This document shows, piece by piece, positions 26,091 to 33,439 of a stretch of 64,000 nucleotides of DNA. A program made the position numbers and the translations under genes. Source of the stretch: Granulicella sp. L60 (lineage in GTDB: Bacteria; Acidobacteriota; Terriglobia; Terriglobales; Acidobacteriaceae); assembly GCF_009765825.1 (NCBI RefSeq), contig NZ_LMUR01000020.1:2994-66993 (forward strand), written 5' to 3'. The notes below the pieces were generated by a model. The model ran no database searches and had not been told where the DNA came from. It saw only the letters and a program-made list of their open reading frames with translations. Each line of letters starts with the position of its first letter. The stretch's first letter is position 1.

Positions 26091-26777
26091 CTATAGGGTC
26101 GGTTCGCCTTCAGTCGGAAACATATCGCCCAGGCGGATTCTGGCGACAATGGGGTTTACGTCAAAAGTTCCTGAAATCTCAACCTCGGCGCTGCGTCGCA
26201 TCGCATTCGGTAAACACGGCAGCCTCAGGAGTCCACGGTTCTCTAGGAACTGCTGTGCAGCCATAACAACGAGGTCTCGCGGCAAAAGCAAGGCCCCGAT
26301 GGCTGCATTTGCTTGGTACTCCCACCATTTCCCGTCATACGACGGCGAGGGCTCATCCCGGCAGAGAATCTTCGGAACATTAGCCTGATCATCAGTATCG
26401 AAAAGTATCCCCGACTGATGCGATTCGGCAAAAAAATGTGCGTGAAACAGGCAATGGCCTGCTTCGTGAGCCAGCGTGGTGCTAATTCGCCGTTGAGCCA
26501 CGGTTGAGTCCGTATCCGCCAGACCACGGTCAACGACCATGCCAGTAGGACCACTCGGTCCAAATGCCGTGTAGCCCAGCACACCAGCCGGCAATTCATC
26601 GTACTCGGGAGTCAATCCAAACTTCTTTTCAATGAAACGTTCGATGCGAACGGCGGATGGATTGTCAGGATAGAGGCCAACTGAGCGCAGTGCTTCTTCG
26701 CACAATCGCTCGATGCGAGGGATAGGCAAAAACAGTCGTCCCGCGAAAGGCCCCTTAGCCCCCGATTTAGCTCTCAT
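26091..26777 (-). CDS. ImmA/IrrE-family metallopeptidase
   Basis: This is a zinc metallopeptidase of about 228 residues with the gluzincin motif HEAGH (residues 104-108) in STTLAHEAGHCLFH. The following helix, EYQANAAIGALLLPRDLV, carries the third ligand glutamate and the hydrophobic pattern typical of the family. ImmA/IrrE proteases cut partner XRE-family repressors and so switch on operons. The partner gene lies immediately upstream and overlaps this start (ATG 26777) by 11 bases. The MBL-fold gene follows after 55 bases. A longer open frame exists upstream but would lie inside the XRE gene. Confidence 0.88.
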   Translation of the reverse strand: MRAKSGAKGPFAGRLFLPIPRIERLCEEALRSVGLYPDNPSAVRIERFIEKKFGLTPEYDELPAGVLGYTAFGPSGPTGMVVDRGLADTDSTVAQRRISTTLAHEAGHCLFHAHFFAESHQSGILFDTDDQANVPKILCRDEPSPSYDGKWWEYQANAAIGALLLPRDLVVMAAQQFLENRGLLRLPCLPNAMRRSAEVEISGTFDVNPIVARIRLGDMFPTEGEPTL

Positions 26778-27117
26778 TTTTTTTGTGTTTTGGATGCGCC
26801 TGTACCCAAGCCAACAGGTCTTGAGCATCAACCTTTCTCTCGACAAGCGTTCGAAATGCGAGTCCGAATGTGGGGTCTTTCTCGCTCATTCGCTTTAGAC
26901 CGTCTACTGGAGTACGAGTATCCAATCGTCGCAATGTCGTAAGCTCGCTATCCAAGACTTCGGCGATCTTCTCAAACATGTCGTCGGAGGGAAACCGTCT
27001 CCCAAGTTCAAGGTCGGATGCGAACGCAGCGGAGACGCCAAGACGCCTTGCAAACTCTCGCAGGGAAATGTCTTTCTCATCTCGGGTTCGGCGAATAAAT
27101 GTTCCAAGCGATTCCAT
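26767..27117 (-). CDS. XRE-family transcriptional regulator
   Basis: This DNA-binding protein of 116 residues has an N-terminal HTH_3 domain. RRTRDEKDISLREFARRLG and SAAFASDLELGRRFPS cover helices 1-4 and the recognition helix. A short C-terminal region (residues ~75-116) could contact the ImmA partner. It is the first gene of the four-gene minus-strand operon. A 14-base palindrome (CTATAA-cc-TTATAG) sits just ahead of its start, so autoregulation is likely. Cleavage by the ImmA-like protease would derepress the operon, by analogy with the family. Confidence 0.88.
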   Translation of the reverse strand: MESLGTFIRRTRDEKDISLREFARRLGVSAAFASDLELGRRFPSDDMFEKIAEVLDSELTTLRRLDTRTPVDGLKRMSEKDPTFGLAFRTLVERKVDAQDLLAWVQAHPKHKKNES

Positions 27118-27120
27118 TCT

Positions 27121-27153
27121 CTATAACCTTATAGACTTGGCAGTACGGCCGTA
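27121..27153. promoter_or_regulatory. two palindromes in the divergent XRE/patatin promoter region
   Basis: CTATAA-cc-TTATAG (27121-27134) and TACGGCCGTA (27144-27153) lie in the 96-base gap between the divergent XRE and patatin genes. Either could bind the XRE regulator. The first is close enough to the XRE start to block its transcription or translation start. Confidence 0.5.
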
Positions 27154-27213
27154 AAGTACCTAGATCGTTGCCTTGTTGATCGAGTCGGCATGGCTCTCTA
27201 AAGTGGTTGACTG

Positions 27214-28479
27214 ATGAAACCTCGTATCGCACTTGCGCTTTCAGGCGGCGGCTTCCGCGCATCCGTATTTCATTTAGGACTGATGCGCCGCCTCGCAGAG
27301 CTTGGCTGGCTGAAAGACGTAGACGTTATCTCTACCGTCTCCGGTGGCAGCATTATTGGCGCCTTTGCTGTCCAACGCTGGACCTCGTTCCTGCAATCCG
27401 GGGGGGATGCGGAATCTTTCGAGACGACAATTTTGAGGCCATTCATCGAGAGGATTCAGGGGCATAATTTTCTAATCGAATGGCTGCTCACAAGCTGGCA
27501 ATGGCCCTATCAAAAGCTGACATCCAAACTGTTCACACGTACCCAGGCAGCGGCGGATCTCTTTGACAAATTGTTTTTCGAAGGGCAGACATGCGATTGC
27601 CTACCGACCCGTCCCGTTCTCATCATGAACGCGACTAACCTCCAATCGATGCGCGCTTGGAGGTTTACCGGAGCTGGCATGGGAGATTCACGCGTTGGAC
27701 ACGCTAAATGGAACTCCAATTCATTGCCACTCAGCGCATGTGTGGGAGCTAGTGCCGCGTTCCCTCCGGTTTTTCCGCCAGTCCGGATCAGGAGAGCTGA
27801 TTTCAGCTTCGCGCCACCTATATACGGCGAGGTTCCTCTTCCTGATTTTCCTCTCATCCCGCTCGCTGACGGAGGTGTTTATGATAATTCTGGGCTGGAG
27901 GTGCTGACCAAAGCTGTGAAGATTCCCGGCTATGACGAATTGATCGAGCCCGCAGAACTTCTAATTGTGAGCGATGGCGGTGCGCCAGCTAACTACGATT
28001 TTGACGCGTCGGGACTTCCAGCCTTGTCCGACGCAGCTCTCCTGTACAGAGTTGATGCCATCGCCCGTCAGCAGGTTAGCGCCTTGCGAACACGATCGCT
28101 GATGACAGAATTCAATGGGGGTTCCAAGCGTGGAATTCTGACTGGGCTAGGCAGCTCAGTTGGGAATATGCCCGCTGATCTCTTCGCGAAGTATTGTGAC
28201 CTAATCCCCGAGGGCTGCCGGATACCCAACGAAATTCTCGTTCCTCTTCGGAGGATTCGAACCAGCCTCGACCGATTCAATGAAATCGAGGTTGAGGCCC
28301 TCATGTATCACGCCTACTCTCTCACAGATGCATTCGCTTGGTGCTACCGCGACTGCTTTCCGCCGCAGTACAAACTGGCATCCTTCCCAGGAAGATGGCA
28401 GATTGATTTCGACCAGGACAAGATAGCTCTTTGGAAAATGGCAATAGAGACCGGCGGCAATGCCTTCCGATTGCGCTGA
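27214..28479 (+). CDS. patatin-like phospholipase
   Basis: This is a patatin-fold lipid hydrolase of 421 residues. The oxyanion motif SGGGFRAS (residues ~10-17) and the nucleophile serine in STVSGGSIIG (~44) are present. The catalytic aspartate is in LADGGVYDNSGLE. There is no signal peptide, so it acts inside the cell on membrane lipids. It is divergent from the XRE/ImmA/MBL/E2-E1-JAB operon across 96 bases with two palindromes. In CBASS, patatin effectors (CapV) accompany Cap2/Cap3, but no CD-NTase is seen here, so an effector role is suggested by context only. Confidence 0.88.
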   Translation: MKPRIALALSGGGFRASVFHLGLMRRLAELGWLKDVDVISTVSGGSIIGAFAVQRWTSFLQSGGDAESFETTILRPFIERIQGHNFLIEWLLTSWQWPYQKLTSKLFTRTQAAADLFDKLFFEGQTCDCLPTRPVLIMNATNLQSMRAWRFTGAGMGDSRVGHAKWNSNSLPLSACVGASAAFPPVFPPVRIRRADFSFAPPIYGEVPLPDFPLIPLADGGVYDNSGLEVLTKAVKIPGYDELIEPAELLIVSDGGAPANYDFDASGLPALSDAALLYRVDAIARQQVSALRTRSLMTEFNGGSKRGILTGLGSSVGNMPADLFAKYCDLIPEGCRIPNEILVPLRRIRTSLDRFNEIEVEALMYHAYSLTDAFAWCYRDCFPPQYKLASFPGRWQIDFDQDKIALWKMAIETGGNAFRLR

Positions 28480-28510
28480 ATAATACCTCTGCGAGGAGAT
28501 GTTCCTGACC

Positions 28511-28945
28511 ATGGTAAAGATCTATACCGACACCAACGTGCTTCACTACTTTGGCGAAGCGTTTCGCACACGAGCTGTACCGCCAGAGATAGCGATCGAA
28601 CTTTTGTTGGCTCCAATCGCTCTGCTGGAGCTTCTATCTCAGTTAGGAACCCGGGATGCTGAAAGCGCCTTCGCCGCTGTGCACGCGTTGCCGCGAGTTC
28701 ACAATCCGCAACGCTGCGGTGTTCTTCCGTGGTCGGATGATTTCTTTCGGATGTGTCTCTTCAAGCTGCCACCAGAAAAAGATGTGATGATTCAATCGCT
28801 TAACAACGCCATCGTTCGCGTGCTTAATGCAACGAGCGCGGGCGAGCTAAAATCCGATGGGGATCGGATGCGAGCCATGATGGACGCAGGAAAGCAGCAA
28901 GCCCTGGCGGATTTCACAGCCTTGCGGGACAAGTATGCGGGGTGA
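28511..28945 (+). CDS. PIN-like domain protein, N-terminal half (frameshifted)
   Basis: This is the first 144 residues of a PIN-like nuclease. It opens with KIYTDTNVLHYFGEAF, where the DTN aspartate is the first metal ligand, and carries PIALLELLSQLG, where the conserved glutamate falls. It ends ...DKYAG at a stop inside the start of the next open frame. The rest of the domain continues in the +1 frame (28935-29339). Together they would give one protein of ~275 residues. ATG 28511 or an in-frame upstream codon is possible as start. It follows the patatin gene by 31 bases, so co-transcription is likely. Confidence 0.65.
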   Translation: MVKIYTDTNVLHYFGEAFRTRAVPPEIAIELLLAPIALLELLSQLGTRDAESAFAAVHALPRVHNPQRCGVLPWSDDFFRMCLFKLPPEKDVMIQSLNNAIVRVLNATSAGELKSDGDRMRAMMDAGKQQALADFTALRDKYAG

Positions 28946-29339
28946 AGGTAGACTGGACCCTGTTCAAGACAAGACAATTTTTGCGCAGTCGATTGCACGC
29001 AAGGCTGGCATCGCGCCAGAATCCGTTGATGTTGACACGACGGTGTCAAACCTAGCTGCTCATTATGCGTTCGAGCAACAAAGGATTGCTAATGCGGCTA
29101 CGAATCCCGAATACAACTTGGTGAAGCGAATCAACGACGCCTACGATTCTGAACTTCTTGTCTATCTGGCTGATCCTTCTCTTCATCTGCTGACCTGTGA
29201 CACAGGTTTCAACAGAGGCAAGGAAGCGATCCAAGGTGGAAGAATACACATCGCTAAGCCAGAAGAACTTCGGACGCCGGAAGGCGCGCTAAAGGTGCTC
29301 ATGTCAATCACCGGTGCTTCTGCTTCCGCAGCTTCTTGA
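28935..29339 (+). CDS. PIN-like domain protein, C-terminal half (frameshifted)
   Basis: This frame overlaps the previous one by 11 bases and carries the missing part of the PIN fold. LVYLADPSLHLLTCDTGFNR contains the expected late aspartate, followed by the last strand, GRIHIAKPEEL. It is 134 residues if started at ATG 28935, but it more likely represents the continuation of one gene interrupted by a single-base frameshift. A separately translated, coupled subunit is the alternative. The C-terminal serine/alanine tail is short and unremarkable. Confidence 0.6.
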   Translation: MRGEGRLDPVQDKTIFAQSIARKAGIAPESVDVDTTVSNLAAHYAFEQQRIANAATNPEYNLVKRINDAYDSELLVYLADPSLHLLTCDTGFNRGKEAIQGGRIHIAKPEELRTPEGALKVLMSITGASASAAS

Positions 29340-29573
29340 AGAAGAAGGATTCTATTTGTGTAGTCCCTGCAACTCACTACTTGGGCGAATCCTCATCCGT
29401 CGCCACGTACCAAGGCACTTTCTTTGATTGGAAGAGACCTGGATAACGAGTGGTGAGGAAGGCCAGCATCCACTAGTAGCGTGCTCCCGCAGCTGCGATC
29501 AAAAGGTGCTGGCGGAGGATTTGGCATGAAGAACGGATTGCTTCTAGGCGCTGGTTCTCGTATGCCTAACGCC

Positions 29574-31211
29574 TCAGGACGGAACGGCTGACCGTTCTTC
29601 TGTTCTGGCTCTCCAGTCCTTGATATAGAGAAGGTTCCTGGTATCCAGTTCAAGCACCTGATGTTGTTTGAGGAGCGCGACCGTCTCCGATCCGTACTTT
29701 TCGATTTCATCCAGTGCCACGAACGACTGTTTCTCTGTCTCAAGGTAAACCGGAAGAAGCCGTGACACTGAGTCGTTTTCGATGTTCTTAAAGATCACCG
29801 TGTCGTGGATAAGGATCGGGAGACGCGTGAGCAAGAAGATTGTGAGATCAAACAGTACAAGACCCGTGTAAGCGACCCCCGTGCCGGTGTCTTCGTCGAC
29901 TTCAAACCGGTAGCCGCGCTCTCGGAGCTCGAGGAAGGGGCTCTTTCGCTCTGTTCCGAACCGCTCGGTCATGATTCGCCGCATCCCGTCGTTGATCGTC
30001 TTTTCAAGCACGATCAATATCGTCTCCTTCTCCTTCTGCAACTGTTCCTTCAGTCGTTTCACATCTGCTCGGAGCGCCACCTCATGCTCATAGCGCCCGT
30101 TTTCGTCTCGCGCGCCTTTAATCTTGGTCGCGACCTCAGCAACCCTGTCCACGAGAGCGGTCGGGGCTTCCACGGTGTTCAAGCTGCGTCCCATACGCTC
30201 GTCAAGGGATGCAAGCTCTTCATCGATCGCAGCCAGCTCCTCTTCAAGCTGGCTCTGTGAAGCGGCTAGCTCCGAGCGAAGAAGCCTGGCAACGCCGCTA
30301 TGGAAGTCGCCCACCCTCGCCAAACGTTCCTGATCGATCGCTGGAAAGAACCGGACGAGCTCCTGAAAGCTCTCGCTCCGCACCACGCGATTCCCTCGCA
30401 GGTTGCTTTGCACACGCTGTAGGCGACTCGCCAAGGACAGCCGAAGGGCGAGCAATCGATCCTTTTCGGCTTTCAGTTCGAGCAGCTCCCGGTTGACTAC
30501 TTCGGAGACATTGGCGGTGTACCGCGCCAAGTTCACGCGAATGTCCGAGAGTTCACTTTCCAAGGTCGCGATGCTCTTTTGGTTCTCGTCGTATCCCCTT
30601 TTTTGGATGATTGGGATGACCTTCTGGCTCTTGGCCGATCCCCAAGCCTTGAGCTCTTTCTCCGTGCCATTTAACTTCAGATCAATGTCGCGCAGGTCCG
30701 CGTATAGGTCAAAGGTCTTGATCAGAATTTCGACACATTCTTCGCCGCTCTTGCTCGGGACGATGTGAAGGGGTTTCGACGGATCGAGATTTTCCTTACC
30801 CCAGATCCGCGAATAGAGTCCTACCAAGCCTCGAAAACTGAGGTCGGGGAGTTCGACTTCATAAGCCAGACGCAGAAATGCTGTGTAGTTCTCTAAAGAC
30901 ATCGGCGCCCCGAGCTCGAAATCAGAACCGCACCGATAGACCACATCCGGTTGACTCGTCTCGCGGCAGAATCGGTGCAGCTCGTCTCCGAACTGAAACG
31001 TGAACCGATAGTCGTGATGCCCCAGTTCCTTCACCACGTCGCTGTTATGGTCCAGCAAATCGCTGCCACCGAAAACGAAATCGATCACCATCAACATGGT
31101 GGACTTCCCGATGGAGTTGGTCGCGTTCGCATCGCCCAGGATCACATTCAGACCCGGGTGGAACGGCACCGCACCCGTACGGAACTTCGCAGAATGAATC
31201 TCAATCAGCAT
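29574..31211 (-). CDS. ABC-three-component (ABC-3C) ATPase, DUF2326 type
   Basis: This is an SMC/RecN-like ATPase of 545 residues. The head starts FHPGLNVILGDANATNSIGK with Walker A at about 26-38. A long coiled-coil arm follows (residues ~190-390, e.g. ESELSDIRVNLARYT and LAASQSQLEEELAAIDEELA). The C-terminal head half carries GLVLFDLTIFLLTRLP and the Walker-B-like FVALDEIEKYG. This is the DUF2326 protein of ABC-3C conflict systems. Its start overlaps the stop of the small middle component by 11 bases, and the HNH gene precedes that, so three overlapping genes form one operon. It is inferred to sense invading DNA and to control the nuclease. Confidence 0.88.
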   Translation of the reverse strand: MLIEIHSAKFRTGAVPFHPGLNVILGDANATNSIGKSTMLMVIDFVFGGSDLLDHNSDVVKELGHHDYRFTFQFGDELHRFCRETSQPDVVYRCGSDFELGAPMSLENYTAFLRLAYEVELPDLSFRGLVGLYSRIWGKENLDPSKPLHIVPSKSGEECVEILIKTFDLYADLRDIDLKLNGTEKELKAWGSAKSQKVIPIIQKRGYDENQKSIATLESELSDIRVNLARYTANVSEVVNRELLELKAEKDRLLALRLSLASRLQRVQSNLRGNRVVRSESFQELVRFFPAIDQERLARVGDFHSGVARLLRSELAASQSQLEEELAAIDEELASLDERMGRSLNTVEAPTALVDRVAEVATKIKGARDENGRYEHEVALRADVKRLKEQLQKEKETILIVLEKTINDGMRRIMTERFGTERKSPFLELRERGYRFEVDEDTGTGVAYTGLVLFDLTIFLLTRLPILIHDTVIFKNIENDSVSRLLPVYLETEKQSFVALDEIEKYGSETVALLKQHQVLELDTRNLLYIKDWRARTEERSAVPS

Positions 31212-31425
31212 AGGTCACCATTCCGGTCGGCAGATCGATATCGATTCGGCCAAGGACGTAGAGTACATCGAGCGTCAGAAGAAACTGGTCGATACTCTCG
31301 AACTCCTTCGCGACCGTCTTGTATAGACCGACGAGACTCACTTGCACGCCCTTCGCTCCCAAAATTGCGGGTGTCTTTCCAAGCGCAGACTCGGGCAACG
31401 TAATGACTTTGTTTGGTGTGATCAA
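31201..31425 (-). CDS. ABC-3C middle component 6-like small protein
   Basis: This protein of 74 residues opens MITPNKVITLPESALGKTPA and ends in DQFLLTLDVLYVLGRIDID, the pattern of the small middle component (MC6 type) that links ABC-3C ATPases to their effectors. It overlaps the HNH gene by 4 bases upstream (ATGA) and the ATPase gene by 11 bases downstream. The size and sandwich position between the two partners support the call. Confidence 0.82.
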   Translation of the reverse strand: MITPNKVITLPESALGKTPAILGAKGVQVSLVGLYKTVAKEFESIDQFLLTLDVLYVLGRIDIDLPTGMVTYAD

Positions 31426-32186
31426 TCCAACACCTCGCAGTCTTGGACGAAGAAGGCCGCAATGACTTCGGGAGCCTCGATCATCTCGGACCGAGTCACA
31501 CTACGGAACCACGCCACTACGTTTTGGTAAATCTCCTGCTTCGGCAGGCCAAGGTCTTTCTGCTTGAGGTAGAACGTCCTCACTTGCGAGAAAATCAGTT
31601 GCGACTTGTTCGGCATCTCCCGTTCCAACTCGCGGAACTGCCGTTGAACAAAGGGATAGTAGTCGCTGACATTCCGCTTGATCTTGCGAATGATGAGTTC
31701 GGACACCGCCATCTTGCATTTTTCATCCACGCTGATGGGATCAAAGTTGAGAGTGACGCCCTCTACATCTGTGAAGGTAGCGCTCCCGAGAGCCGAGACG
31801 ATATGCGTGATTGCATCCTCGATGGGATATTCACGCATCAAGGCGCGTTGTCGCGCTCGCTCGATCAAGGTCCGTTTGAGAAGAAATAGCTCCTCGTACT
31901 CCTCACGGGTCCGAGGTTTGTCGAATCGTGTATGGCACCCAGTACAGAGGGGAATAATGTTGTCAGGATCGTTCCGGTCGCTGCTCAATAGGGGAACGTC
32001 TTCAAGTTCTGTCGACTCGGCCGGTGTCGGGTTCAACGGAAAGATGTGCGCGAGCTCGTAGAAACGAAATATCCTCGCCTTCTTCTTGCTGAATAGTCCC
32101 ACGCCACAAAGCGGGCAACAGCCCTCGACCTGTGTATTGAGGGCGATCTCCTCTGCCTGCGTGTACGAACGTCGTTCAAGCGCCAC
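31422..32186 (-). CDS. HNH-nuclease effector of the ABC-3C system
   Basis: This protein of 254 residues has an N-terminal HNH nuclease domain. Zinc-binding CCPLCG (residues ~23-27) pairs with CTGCH (~101), the HNH segment ELAHIFPLNP holds the catalytic histidine region, and DNIIPLCTGCHTRFD completes it. The C-terminal ~140 residues are the ABC-3C-specific domain that should bind the middle component. It is the first gene of the operon and is translationally coupled to the next. The expected action is DNA cleavage once the ATPase is triggered. Immunity against plasmids or phage is inferred from the family. Confidence 0.85.
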   Translation of the reverse strand: MALERRSYTQAEEIALNTQVEGCCPLCGVGLFSKKKARIFRFYELAHIFPLNPTPAESTELEDVPLLSSDRNDPDNIIPLCTGCHTRFDKPRTREEYEELFLLKRTLIERARQRALMREYPIEDAITHIVSALGSATFTDVEGVTLNFDPISVDEKCKMAVSELIIRKIKRNVSDYYPFVQRQFRELEREMPNKSQLIFSQVRTFYLKQKDLGLPKQEIYQNVVAWFRSVTRSEMIEAPEVIAAFFVQDCEVLD

Positions 32187-32259
32187 GAGATAGCCTTGGG
32201 TCGAATCTAAGATAGACGAATGGCAGAAATGATAGCAGCCAGGCCTAGCCCTGGGTATT

Positions 32260-33171
32260 GTGAGGTTGGGTTACCCCTTCACAGTTCCTACGCGCGGATG
32301 CTCTACGGTCAAGTGGGTTCTGAGATGGACCCGTATCATTGATCTATGTCCAATCCGACGTTCGATTTCATTCAGTGGACGTTACGGGTATCGTCGGATC
32401 ACGGCGCTGCTGCAGCGTGCGGGCTGGAAGGTAGGCAAGGATAGAGTCGAACGCATCTGGCGTCGTGAAGGGCTGAAGGTACCGAAGAAGCAGAAGCCAA
32501 GAGGACGGTTGTGGCTCAACGATGGATCGTGTGTGCGGCTCAGGCCGACACATGCGGGCCATGTGTGGAGCTACGACTTCGTGAGCGCGCGAACCCATGA
32601 CGGCCGTAGTGTGCGCCTCCTCAACCTGATCGACGAGTCCACGCGCGAGTGCCTGCTGATCCGTGCGGAACGGCGCTGGTCGAGTGCCAAAGTGATCGGA
32701 GCGCTGGCTGACGTCATGGTGTGGAAGGGAGTGCCAGAGCATCTTCGATCAGACAACGGGCCCGAGTTCGTGGCCAAGGACCTGCGCAAATGGCTCGCCA
32801 ATACCGGCGCAAAGACTCTGTACATCGAACCCGGATCTCCGTGGGAGAACGGCTACTGCGAAAGCTTCAACTCCAAACTCAGAGATGAGTTCCTCAACGG
32901 CGAACTCTTCTACTCGATCAAAGAGCTGCGTGTGCTGGCCGAGCGCTGGCGCGTCCACTACAACACCGTCAGACCACACTCCTCGCTGGGATACAGACCA
33001 CCAGCACCAGAGACATGGCTGGACTTCGACCACTCGGCAGCAAGGGGAGCCAGTCGCTTCGCTCCCGGCTCCCCTTGCTGCCATACCCTGCATCGATCTG
33101 AACTCAGAAATCAATGCGCTACACTAACTCTTCACTGGTACAAAACATCGGGCAATCCAGAGTTGCGCTAA
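32260..33171 (+). pseudogene. IS3-family transposase orfB, 5' truncated
   Basis: Homology to an IS3 orfB begins at about 32378 with GRYGYRRITALLQRAGW and continues through the DDE integrase core: WSYDFVSAR (D), LRSDNGPEFVA (D) and GYCESFNSKLRDEF (E). The first ~120 bases of the open frame are unrelated sequence and orfA is absent, so the left side of the element has been lost. Beyond PPAPETW the frame runs on through the right end of the element. It is closely related to the second IS3 copy at 37652-38842. Confidence 0.88.
32378..33159 (+). mobile_element. IS3-family remnant, copy 1 (right end retained)
   Basis: The right inverted repeat is at 33134-33159 and reads ACTGGTACAAAACATCGGGC plus AATCCA. 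Its reverse complement matches the left inverted repeat of copy 2 (TGGAGTGCCCGG...TTTTGTACCAGT). The left end and orfA are missing. Confidence 0.75.
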
Positions 33172-33251
33172 CCTTTGACACTTGGACAGCTCCTCTTAGG
33201 TCAAATTGGATTTCCCGGGGTGGTGGAAAGCGTACATCAGTAGGGCGTGCC

Positions 33252-33284
33252 GTGCAAGCCAAACTTGCACAATCAGATTGTGCA
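33252..33284. other. two overlapping, mutually exclusive hairpins
   Basis: GTGCAAG-ccaaa-CTTGCAC (33252-33270) and TGCACAATC-a-GATTGTGCA (33266-33284) are both perfect inverted repeats and share bases 33266-33270. They lie between the IS3 remnant and the 3' end of a minus-strand gene. Either can form, but not both at once. Confidence 0.6.
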
Positions 33285-33439
33285 GGTATAAGAGGGCCGG
33301 AACTTTGCGACAATCGGCGCGGATATGATCCGCGCCCATCTGATTATTTAGAGCCGATCTGCAGCTGATTCCGAGTCGCCAAACGCACCGGCTCAAAAGC
33401 CTAAAGTCCGAATCCACAGCAGCGAAATTCATTTAGGAA

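Noticed and set aside
22485..28479. Reading the E2-E1-JAB plus patatin region as a complete type II CBASS
   Set aside because: No CD-NTase gene (no GS...DxD nucleotidyltransferase) is present between 16 and 33 kb; the only nucleotidyltransferase remnant, at 47154-47588, has lost its catalytic half and is of another family.
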